DNA from: Epilithonimonas tenax DSM 16811
GTDB taxonomy: Bacteria; Bacteroidota; Bacteroidia; Flavobacteriales; Weeksellaceae
Assembly (NCBI RefSeq): GCF_000428485.1
Contig: NZ_AUAA01000019.1
Coordinates: 1-64,000 of the forward strand
Direction: 5' to 3'
DNA length: 64,000 nucleotides
The translations under genes were made by a program, and so were the position numbers. The notes beneath the pieces are model-generated. The model was not told where the DNA came from. It saw only the letters and a program-made list of their open reading frames with translations, and did not search any database. Positions 26,033 through 33,245 of the stretch are shown piece by piece. The stretch's first letter is position 1; the number at the start of each line of letters is the position of its first letter.

Positions 26033-26040
26033 TACTTTTG
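26033..26040 (+). promoter_or_regulatory. Putative -7 box of polA
   Basis: TACTTTTG, an exact TAnnTTTG match, ends five bases before ATG 26046, so a very short or absent leader is expected. Confidence 0.42.
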
Positions 26041-26045
26041 TTTTT

Positions 26046-28880
26046 ATGACTTCAACAGACAAAAGATTATATCTCATAGACGCTTACGCAATGATTTTCC
26101 GTGGTTATTTTGCATTCATAAAAAACCCGAGAATTACGACGAAAGGCATCAATACATCCGCTATTTTCGGTTTTACAAACTCTTTGATTGAACTGATAAA
26201 AAGAGACCGTCCAACGCATTTGGCAGTGGTTTTCGATGTGGGAAGAACCAATGTCCGCCACGATGATTATGCAGAATACAAAGCCAACCGTCTGGAAACG
26301 CCAGAACCCATTCTCCTGGCAAAACCTTTCATTAATGATATTCTGAATGCCATGCACATTCCCATCTTGGGCGTGGAAGGTTATGAGGCAGATGATGTCA
26401 TCGGAACTATTGCGTGCAAAGCAGAGAAACAGGGTTACAATGTCTTTATGGTAACGCCCGACAAGGATTTTGCACAGCTGGTCACAGACAAAATCAAGAT
26501 CTACAAACCAAGTATGAAAGGCAGCGATATCGAGATCCTTGGTGTTGAAGAAATTAAAGCCAAATATGAGATCAGCGATCCAAAGCAAATCATTGATTAT
26601 CTCGGAATGATGGGCGATGCTGTGGATAATATTCCGGGATTGGATGGTGTTGGTGATAAGACAGCGAGAAAATTCATTCAGGAATTTGGGTCGATGGAAA
26701 ATCTTTTGGCCAACACACACACGCTGAAAGGAAAAATGAAGGAGAAAGTAGAAGCCAGCGCGGAAAGAGGAATACTCTCCAAAAAACTGGCAACCATCAT
26801 TTGCGATGCACCAATCGAATTTGTCGAAGAGCAATATGATCTTGATATGCCTGATTTCGAAAAAGTCAAAGAGATCTTCGACGAGTTGGAATTCCGAAGA
26901 CTGTACGAGAATCTGTACCGCGCATTTTCCAATAAAGAATATGTGGAGGAACTTCAGGAAGTTGAAAATCCCACAGTCGAAAAAGCAGAAGTTTCACCGT
27001 CTGCCAATAAAAACGGAATGATGGATATGTTTGCCACGTTCGAGCAGCTGGATCAGTCCACCACGACCAAATCAAATATCGATGGCAATGATCATCTTTA
27101 TCAGTTTATTGATACACCAAAAGCCCAGAAGATTCTTTTAAACAATCTATTGAAACAGAATGCAGTCTGTTTTGATACAGAAACCACTTCGCTTAATGAG
27201 CTGGAAGCAGAACTGATCGGGATGAGTTTCTCCTACAAAAAAGGTTTGGCTTATTATATTCCCATTTCTGAAAATAGGGAAGTAGCGCAAGAAACGGTTG
27301 AGCTTTTCCGGCCATTTTTCGAAGCTGAAAATGTTTTAAAAGTTGCTCATAATCTGAAATACGATACGAAAGTTCTTCAGAATTACCATATTGATGTCAA
27401 AGGCCAAATTTTTGACACGATGATTGCACATTACCTGCTAAATCCTGATGGACGACATGGGATGGATTATCTGTCCGAAATGTATCTGGATTACAGACCC
27501 GTTTCCATAGAATCTCTGATTGGTAAAAAAGGGAAAAATCAATTGACGCTGCGTGAAGTTGATCTGGAAACGCAAACGGCTTACGCCGCAGAAGATGCAG
27601 ATGTGACGTTTCAATTATATGAATTGTTTGCGCCACAATTAGCCAAAGAAAATCTGGAAGAATTGTTCTACACCGTCGAGATGCCATTGATGAAAGTGCT
27701 TGCGAAAATCGAATTGACGGGCGTTAAACTTGATAACAACTGGCTTGCGCAGGAAAGCATCGATCTGGAAAATGATCTTCGGGTTTTAGAAGCCAAGATC
27801 TTCGAACTGTCTGGAGAGAATTTCAATATGAATTCTCCAAAACAGCTGGGCGAGATTCTTTTTGATAAAATGCAGTTGGATCCGAAAGCGAAAAAAACCA
27901 AAACCGGACAATACGCAACGTCCGAAGATGTCCTACAAAAACTGTCTTCAAAGCACGAGATCATTGCTTCCATTCTGGAATACAGAACTTTGCAGAAATT
28001 AAAGTCAACTTATGTGGATGCTTTACCAAGTCAGATCGATAAAAAAGATGAGCGCGTTCATACGACTTTTGCGCAAACTGTCGCAGCAACAGGACGTTTG
28101 GCAAGTGTGAATCCTAACTTACAGAATATCCCGATCCGAACTTTGCGAGGTCAGCAAATCCGTGGTGCTTTTGTCGCAGAAGAAGGGAAAAAGATCATCT
28201 CTGCCGATTATTCTCAAATTGAGTTAAGGTTGATTGCAGAAATCTCCGGCGAGCAAAATATGATTGCTGCTTTCCAAAACGGAGAAGATATCCACGCTTC
28301 TACCGCAGCGAAATTATTTGATATTCCATTAGAAGAAGTGACGAAAACCCAGAGAGGTCAGGCGAAAACCGTGAATTTCGGGATTATTTATGGACAGGGC
28401 GCCTTTGCTTTAGCCGAACAGACCGGACTTTCCAGAACCGAGGCGAAGAAGATGATCGACTCTTATTATGCAACCTATCCGCGTCTGAAAGAATATATGG
28501 CAGAGCAAGTTAAGAAAGCGCAGGATCTGGGATATGTCCAAACGATTCTTGGCAGAAAACGCCATTTGAAAGATATCAATTCCAGCAATTTTGTAGTGAA
28601 AGCCCACGCCGAAAGAAACGCTGTGAATGCACCAATCCAAGGAAGTGCAGCTGATATTATTAAGTTGGCGATGATAAAAATTGATGAAGAATTAGAAACC
28701 CAAAAACTTCAAACCAAAATGCTTTTACAGGTGCACGATGAATTGCTTTTTGAAGCGCCGGTGGATGAAGTGGATGTCGCAATGTCACTAATCAAAAAAG
28801 AAATGGAATCTGCTTTTGTGACGACTGTTCCGCTTTTGGTGGAAGTGGGCGTTGGGAATAATTGGTTGGAAGCGCATTAA
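26046..28880 (+). CDS. polA: DNA polymerase I
   Basis: A 944-residue enzyme for Okazaki fragment maturation and gap repair. Three domains are seen. The 5'-3' exonuclease (residues 1-300) has YLIDAYAMIFRGYFA, YEADDVIGT and GDAVDNIPG. The proofreading 3'-5' exonuclease is intact: CFDTETTSL, AHNLKYDTKVL and YAAEDADVT keep the DEDD acidic residues. The polymerase has motif A SADYSQIELR, the O-helix RGQAKTVNFGIIYG and motif C LQVHDELLFE. I start at ATG 26046 (MTSTDKRLYLIDAY); an upstream in-frame TTG would place the -7 box inside the gene. Confidence 0.96.
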   Translation: MTSTDKRLYLIDAYAMIFRGYFAFIKNPRITTKGINTSAIFGFTNSLIELIKRDRPTHLAVVFDVGRTNVRHDDYAEYKANRLETPEPILLAKPFINDILNAMHIPILGVEGYEADDVIGTIACKAEKQGYNVFMVTPDKDFAQLVTDKIKIYKPSMKGSDIEILGVEEIKAKYEISDPKQIIDYLGMMGDAVDNIPGLDGVGDKTARKFIQEFGSMENLLANTHTLKGKMKEKVEASAERGILSKKLATIICDAPIEFVEEQYDLDMPDFEKVKEIFDELEFRRLYENLYRAFSNKEYVEELQEVENPTVEKAEVSPSANKNGMMDMFATFEQLDQSTTTKSNIDGNDHLYQFIDTPKAQKILLNNLLKQNAVCFDTETTSLNELEAELIGMSFSYKKGLAYYIPISENREVAQETVELFRPFFEAENVLKVAHNLKYDTKVLQNYHIDVKGQIFDTMIAHYLLNPDGRHGMDYLSEMYLDYRPVSIESLIGKKGKNQLTLREVDLETQTAYAAEDADVTFQLYELFAPQLAKENLEELFYTVEMPLMKVLAKIELTGVKLDNNWLAQESIDLENDLRVLEAKIFELSGENFNMNSPKQLGEILFDKMQLDPKAKKTKTGQYATSEDVLQKLSSKHEIIASILEYRTLQKLKSTYVDALPSQIDKKDERVHTTFAQTVAATGRLASVNPNLQNIPIRTLRGQQIRGAFVAEEGKKIISADYSQIELRLIAEISGEQNMIAAFQNGEDIHASTAAKLFDIPLEEVTKTQRGQAKTVNFGIIYGQGAFALAEQTGLSRTEAKKMIDSYYATYPRLKEYMAEQVKKAQDLGYVQTILGRKRHLKDINSSNFVVKAHAERNAVNAPIQGSAADIIKLAMIKIDEELETQKLQTKMLLQVHDELLFEAPVDEVDVAMSLIKKEMESAFVTTVPLLVEVGVGNNWLEAH

Positions 28881-28919
28881 TTATAGTATTAATTTTTATC
28901 TTTAATAAAAACATATAAT

Positions 28920-29189
28920 ATGAAAGCAGTCGTATTTTACGAGCACAACCCGGAGAAAACAATGGATGAGTTTATGGCCGTTTTTCCACGTCATGAGATG
29001 TTGGAAGAGGAATTTATCAAGTCTGGAAAAGTTTTGGGAACAGGTGCTTTTGCAAATCAAGGTGAAGGTGCTATGGCGATTTTTATCAACAAGGAAGCGG
29101 CTGAAGAGTTCGTGAATGGCGATCCTTTTGTGCAGGAAGGTTTGATCGCAAAAGTGACCATCAGAGAATGGAATGACGAATTAGCTTAA
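28920..29189 (+). CDS. YciI-family protein
   Basis: An 89-residue dimeric ferredoxin-like (alpha-beta barrel) protein. It has VVFYEHNPEKT at the start, HEMLEEEFIKSGKVLGTGAF in the centre, and the family-typical NGDPFVQEGLIAKVTIREW at the end, containing the conserved Asp-Pro-Phe. The catalytic role is unclear in most members. Three small genes follow in the same direction with gaps of 12-40 bp, suggesting an operon with VOC and SdpI proteins. Confidence 0.85.
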   Translation: MKAVVFYEHNPEKTMDEFMAVFPRHEMLEEEFIKSGKVLGTGAFANQGEGAMAIFINKEAAEEFVNGDPFVQEGLIAKVTIREWNDELA

Positions 29190-29201
29190 AATTTTCGCAT
29201 T

Positions 29202-29552
29202 ATGATGTCATTGGTAATTCCGAAGCTTCCCTTTATTAATAAGCAAAAAACGCTTGATTATTATTCTAAATTAGGTTTTGAACTGGTTGCGGATCACGGC
29301 GATTATCTGATCACAGCATATCAGGATCTGGAGATTCATTTTTTTAATTTTGAAACGATGGATCCGGAGAAGTCAGATTTTATGATCTATCTGAGAATCG
29401 ATAATGAGATTGAAGAATTTTATCAAAAAATTCAGGATCAAGGCATTGAAATCCATCCCAACGGGAATTTGGAAACAAAACCTTGGCATATGAAAGAGTT
29501 TTCGCTAATCGATCCAAGCGGAACGTTATTGACTTTCGGAGAGAAAAATTAA
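29202..29552 (+). CDS. VOC (glyoxalase/bleomycin resistance) family protein
   Basis: A 116-residue single-module VOC protein. It has the paired beta-alpha-beta-beta units: FINKQKTLDYYSKLGFELVADHGDYL, then LEIHFFNF, and a C-terminal WHMKEFSLIDPSGTLLTFGE. This last segment carries the acidic metal-site residue position of VOC enzymes and resembles bleomycin-binding proteins. Activity is unknown. ATG 29202 is followed by a second ATG one codon later; either may be used. Confidence 0.83.
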   Translation: MMSLVIPKLPFINKQKTLDYYSKLGFELVADHGDYLITAYQDLEIHFFNFETMDPEKSDFMIYLRIDNEIEEFYQKIQDQGIEIHPNGNLETKPWHMKEFSLIDPSGTLLTFGEKN

Positions 29553-29568
29553 TTATAAATCATCAATT

Positions 29569-29916
29569 ATGATAGAAAATTCCACATCTGTACCATTTCT
29601 CGTCGGTTCCGTATTTCTGTTTGCAGGAATTCTGATGTTTGTGTTTCCTCCAAAAAAGATCAATTACCTCTATGGTTACAGGACAACAAGTTCTATGAAA
29701 AACTTAGAGCGATGGAATTTTGCTCAAAAGTTGTCTTCAAAATTATTGATGATCTTTGGAGTTCTACTTCTAATAACAGGAATTACAGGCTTATTTTTCT
29801 TTTCAGATCAAAATTTGATCAATACGATTGGAATAGTAGAAACAATATTACTGGCCATCTTTTTATTTGTAAAAACTGAATTTGATTTAAAGAAAAAATT
29901 TGGAAAAATGTTGTAA
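29569..29916 (+). CDS. SdpI-family membrane protein
   Basis: A 115-residue protein with three or four hydrophobic helices. The SdpI pattern is visible: a first helix (VPFLVGSVFLFAGILMFVF), PPKKINYLYGYRTTSSMKNLERWNFAQ as the conserved loop, then two helices. Bacillus SdpI gives immunity to a secreted toxin, but most short members, as here, are of unknown role. No toxin gene is adjacent. It lies 16 bp after the VOC gene. Confidence 0.85.
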   Translation: MIENSTSVPFLVGSVFLFAGILMFVFPPKKINYLYGYRTTSSMKNLERWNFAQKLSSKLLMIFGVLLLITGITGLFFFSDQNLINTIGIVETILLAIFLFVKTEFDLKKKFGKML

Positions 29917-29956
29917 CAATCCTTTTGTAACGCCGACTTAATATTAAATTTACTTT

Positions 29957-30982
29957 ATGAAAAATATAAAACTGTACGGTTTTTTTGTAGGTTTTGCATT
30001 GTTGCAGAGCTGCTCGACCGCCAAGAATTTCACCTACGAAGGTAAAGGTTTCAAAGAGGCCTACAACGGGATCACATCTGCGGAACTGAAAACAAACCTT
30101 TATGTGATCGCCGCTGACGATATGGAAGGACGTGATACGGGAAGCGCAGGTCAGAAAAAAGCCGGCGTTTATATCATAGAGCAGTACAAAAAGAATGGCA
30201 TCGGTTTTCCAGCGGCTTTGGGTTCTTACTACCAAAACGTTCCGGCTGAAGCGATGAAAAAATATGGTGAAGCATTGCCGGATTCTGAAAATATTATGGC
30301 GTACATCGAAGGCAGCGAAAAACCCCATGAAGTCATTGTCATCTCTGCGCACTACGATCACGTAGGAACAAAGAAAGGCGAAGTTTACAATGGTGCGGAT
30401 GATGACGGAAGTGGCACTGTAGCGGTGATGGAAATTGCACAGGCTTTTCAAGAAGCTAAGAAAAAAGGTTATGGGCCGAAGAGATCGATTCTTTTTCTCC
30501 ACGTGACTGGTGAGGAGCACGGACTTTTCGGTTCCGAATATTACTCTGATCACCCGGTTTTCCCATTGGCCAATACAGTGGCAGATCTTAATATTGACAT
30601 GATTGGGCGCGACGATCCCGAAAACAGAGGTAAGCAATATGTGTACGTCATTGGTTCTGAAATGTTGAGTTCTGAACTGAAGAAAATCAATGTTGCGGCG
30701 AATGAAAAAAGCGTCAAGCTGGAGCTTAATTATAAATATGATGATCCGAAAGATCCGCAAAGACTGTACTACAGATCAGACCATTATAACTTTGCGAAGC
30801 ATAATATTCCGGTAGCGTTTTTCTTTGATGGTATCCACGAGGATTATCACAAACCAACGGATAGGCCTGAGAAAATTGATTATCCACTATTGCAGAAAAG
30901 AACGCAATTGGTTTTTGCTACAGCTTGGGAACTGGCAAACAGGGCAGAAAGAATCAAGGTGGATGGCAAAAATAACAGATAA
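29957..30982 (+). CDS. M28-family zinc aminopeptidase, lipoprotein
   Basis: A 341-residue lipoprotein (Cys19 in LLQSC) with an M28 catalytic domain. The co-catalytic zinc ligands and catalytic acid are in order: HYDHVG (first His; Asp within), NGADDDGSGTVA (bridging Asp), TGEEHGLFGSEYY (catalytic Glu pair), DMIGRDDP (Asp), and HEDYHKPTD (last His). It likely hydrolyses peptides in the periplasm or at the outer membrane. A preceding PA-like insert is short. It is followed by a degenerate AGAAGTTAta tract and a terminator. Confidence 0.9.
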   Translation: MKNIKLYGFFVGFALLQSCSTAKNFTYEGKGFKEAYNGITSAELKTNLYVIAADDMEGRDTGSAGQKKAGVYIIEQYKKNGIGFPAALGSYYQNVPAEAMKKYGEALPDSENIMAYIEGSEKPHEVIVISAHYDHVGTKKGEVYNGADDDGSGTVAVMEIAQAFQEAKKKGYGPKRSILFLHVTGEEHGLFGSEYYSDHPVFPLANTVADLNIDMIGRDDPENRGKQYVYVIGSEMLSSELKKINVAANEKSVKLELNYKYDDPKDPQRLYYRSDHYNFAKHNIPVAFFFDGIHEDYHKPTDRPEKIDYPLLQKRTQLVFATAWELANRAERIKVDGKNNR

Positions 30983-30984
30983 AA

Positions 30985-31020
30985 TAGAAGTTATAGGTTA
31001 GAAACTAGATATTAGATTTT
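30985..31020. repeat. Low-complexity AGAAGTTA/TTAGA tract
   Basis: Short reiterations (ATAGAAGTTATAGGTTAGAA, ACTAGATATTAGAT) resembling the tract at 19124-19175. Confidence 0.35.
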
Positions 31021-31047
31021 AAAACGGCTTCAACAATTGATTCATAG

Positions 31048-31078
31048 AAAAGACGACAAATTTTGCCGTCTTTTTTTA
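31048..31078. terminator. Bidirectional terminator
   Basis: Stem AAAAGACGaCAAA / TTTTGcCGTCTTTT with one mismatch and long A and T flanks, between the convergent M28 and Nudix-regulator genes. Confidence 0.8.
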
Positions 31079-31094
31079 TGTTCCAATTCAGAAT

Positions 31095-31862
31095 TTATAT
31101 GTCAAAATCTGACTGTTTTATCTCCGAATTTTCTAAAAACCTGTACAGGTATGGGGCTTTGTTCGCAGAGCCGCTGTAGTGTTTTTCCAGTCTCTCCAAG
31201 ATGTTCATGCTGAGGATCTTTCTTTGGAAATTGTTGCGTCTAAGTGGTTCTCCCAGAATAGCCTCATACAAGTGCTGCAACTCTTTCATCGTGAATTTGT
31301 CCGGAAGAAGATTGCTACCCATCACCTGATAATCTATATTTTTTCTGAGATAGAGTAGTCCTTTTTCAATCATTTCCTGATGATCAAAAGCCATATTAGG
31401 CAATTCATTCACGTCAAACCATCGGTCTGTTTCGTTAAAAGAATCCGGAAAGGTATAGGTTAAGGTATAATCTATTAATGCACAGTACCCTACGGATATG
31501 AAACGTTGATAGATCCAGTGATTTTGATCCACGTCAATATTTTTATTCTCCAAAAGTTTTTGATGGGTATTGTTTTCGGTTCTTTTGATATCTCCAAAAG
31601 TGTAAAATTGTTCCAGGAAAACATTGGAAAGGTGAGTTCTTTCATAAAGTGTTCTGGCGGCAGCGTCATTTAGATTTTCATCGTTAAAGATAAAACCACC
31701 CGGAACGGACCATAGATCCAGATCGTGGTATTTTAGTAATAAAACTTTAAGCGTGTCTTTGTGAAACCCGAATATCACACAATCCACGGATACATGCTCT
31801 ACAAAATCCTTTGTCTCTATAAGTTCCTGAAGATTCTGTTTAATTTTATTGTTTTCGGTCAT
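31095..31862 (-). CDS. Nudix-domain transcriptional regulator (NrtR/AraR-like)
   Basis: A 255-residue protein: a Nudix fold at about 20-160 and a winged-helix C-terminus from about 165, with FTMKELQHLYEAILGEPLRRNNFQRKIL as the DNA-binding segment. The Nudix catalytic box is degenerate: after GGFIF the usual REUXEE becomes AARTLYER, so hydrolysis is unlikely and ligand sensing is expected. In Bacteroidota such proteins control sugar catabolism. It overlaps the MFS gene start region by 17 bp and shares its transcript, next to a divergent glucan locus, which is the inferred target. Confidence 0.86.
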   Translation of the reverse strand: MTENNKIKQNLQELIETKDFVEHVSVDCVIFGFHKDTLKVLLLKYHDLDLWSVPGGFIFNDENLNDAAARTLYERTHLSNVFLEQFYTFGDIKRTENNTHQKLLENKNIDVDQNHWIYQRFISVGYCALIDYTLTYTFPDSFNETDRWFDVNELPNMAFDHQEMIEKGLLYLRKNIDYQVMGSNLLPDKFTMKELQHLYEAILGEPLRRNNFQRKILSMNILERLEKHYSGSANKAPYLYRFLENSEIKQSDFDI

Positions 31863-33039
31863 AGGTTATGGGCGTTTTATTTAAAAGGAAAGTAAGTCCA
31901 AATATAATTAATAAAGGTAATAAAATAAATAAAGGATAGAAATTACTCAGATTTTTGTAAAAAATCACGGCCATATACAAAGAACCTACCGAGCTTCCCA
32001 AGGACGAAAATATAACAACGATTGATACCAGCAGGTGTGTTTTTTCCTTCGGAACTTTGTTGAGGACTTCAGAATTATAAAGCGGAAAAAGTGGCGCCAA
32101 AAATAAACCGATGAGCGGTACAATGAATATCAGATAGAATTTGAAATCCTGGTAAAAATAAGAGATAATGGTCTGACAAAGTCCCAATATCACAAAAACA
32201 ATGCAGAGGCAAATCAGTACAAATTTGAACCAATGAAACCGCAATATCAATCGACTGGTGATCAGCCGTCCAAAAAATGAGAATAAGGCCAAAAATGCAG
32301 AAGCCTGCAAAGCGAAATAGGAATTGATCTTCAGATTATTTCTGAAAAAACTGGGAAGCCAAGAGTTAAAACTCTGCTCCACAAAGACCATAAAGAAAAC
32401 AATGATGAAGAAATAAATAATCTTCGGTGTTAGGAAGAATCTCCATTCTCCAGGTCTTTTTTCGTTTTCTGATGCTGGTTCTTCATCTATTTTCGCATAC
32501 TTTAACATCACCAGCGTGATGGTGCTTATCAAAGCGATCACCCAAAATCCGAATTTCCAGTAATCTGCATAAGAACTCGTCAACAAAGTTCCAAAACCAA
32601 TATTAACAAAAAATATCCCAAACATAAAGGAAGCATCCACGCTGCTGATGGCGCTGGAAAGTTGCGCATCTTTAAAATTATTCTTGATAATACTGAACAC
32701 TGCAATTTTTGCCAAAGCAAAACTCACGCCCACAATACTAAGCCATATTTTGAAAAACCAAAATGTATCTACCAATGGCAAAGCGATACAACTGACCAGT
32801 ATAAAAAGAAGAGAGAAGAGAAGTGCATTTTTATTGCCCGTTTTGGCGATGAGATTGACACAATAGATGGACATAATGGCCATCGGAATATCCTTGAAAG
32901 ATTCCAAAACCCCTAGACCTTTGTAAGACACTTCCTCTGACAGTTGCAGAATGATAACGCCCATACTATTTAGCAGCATGGAGAAGATCAAAAAGCTCAT
33001 CATCAATGGCAGCTTTATTTTTGTGCTATTAACATTCAT
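31846..33039 (-). CDS. MFS sugar transporter candidate
   Basis: A 397-residue protein with 12 hydrophobic segments. It is compact, with short loops; the central loop is DEEPASENEKRPGEW. MFS family membership is clear from topology and from repeated GRLITSR-type and LAPLFPLYNS segments, but no subfamily signature fixes the substrate. Being encoded with the Nudix regulator and divergent from SusC/SusD and GH genes, it probably brings glucose or short gluco-oligosaccharides across the inner membrane. First gene of the minus-strand operon. Confidence 0.8.
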   Translation of the reverse strand: MNVNSTKIKLPLMMSFLIFSMLLNSMGVIILQLSEEVSYKGLGVLESFKDIPMAIMSIYCVNLIAKTGNKNALLFSLLFILVSCIALPLVDTFWFFKIWLSIVGVSFALAKIAVFSIIKNNFKDAQLSSAISSVDASFMFGIFFVNIGFGTLLTSSYADYWKFGFWVIALISTITLVMLKYAKIDEEPASENEKRPGEWRFFLTPKIIYFFIIVFFMVFVEQSFNSWLPSFFRNNLKINSYFALQASAFLALFSFFGRLITSRLILRFHWFKFVLICLCIVFVILGLCQTIISYFYQDFKFYLIFIVPLIGLFLAPLFPLYNSEVLNKVPKEKTHLLVSIVVIFSSLGSSVGSLYMAVIFYKNLSNFYPLFILLPLLIIFGLTFLLNKTPITYDRKQ

Positions 33040-33089
33040 TTAATGAGTCATTAACTTTTTTTAACAATAGGACCTGTTTTTGGGGATTT

Positions 33090-33097
33090 CAAATCTA
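33090..33097 (-). promoter_or_regulatory. Putative -7 box of the MFS-regulator operon
   Basis: Minus-strand TAGATTTG, an exact TAnnTTTG match, 51 bp from the MFS start and directly abutting the 21-bp palindrome at 33098-33118. Confidence 0.45.
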
Positions 33098-33118
33098 CAT
33101 AAATTAATATAATTTATG
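33098..33118. promoter_or_regulatory. 21-bp palindrome, candidate operator of the glucan locus
   Basis: CATAAATTA-ATA-TAATTTATG: perfect 9-bp arms around a 3-bp spacer. It lies between the divergent MFS-regulator and susC promoters, immediately upstream of the minus-strand -7 box, that is, where a repressor or activator would meet RNA polymerase. Likely ligand: the Nudix-type regulator. Confidence 0.55.
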
Positions 33119-33177
33119 ATAAGTATGATTGTTAAATTACCATCAATAAACGGAAAACAAAAAAATTAAAAATTTAT

Positions 33178-33223
33178 TTTGTAGTGTAAAAAAAAAAATT
33201 ACTTTTATTGTCTCAGTTTGAGA
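33178..33223 (+). promoter_or_regulatory. Promoter of the susC operon with a downstream palindrome
   Basis: TTTG (33178-33181), 18 bp, then TACTTTTA (33200-33207) matches the Bacteroidota promoter TTTG-N19-TAnnTTTG at all but the last base. TCTCAgttTGAGA (33211-33223) follows at the expected transcription start and could be a second regulator site. Confidence 0.55.
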
Positions 33224-33245
33224 TTAACAAAAAATTAATTAAAGT

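Noticed and set aside
26067-26834. 255-residue minus-strand open frame
   Set aside because: Lies inside polA on the opposite strand and shows no domain.
29819-30760. 313-residue open frame on the minus strand
   Set aside because: Antisense to SdpI and M28 peptidase genes, both with full motifs. Composition looks like a shadow (many Phe, Ile, Arg) with no domain.
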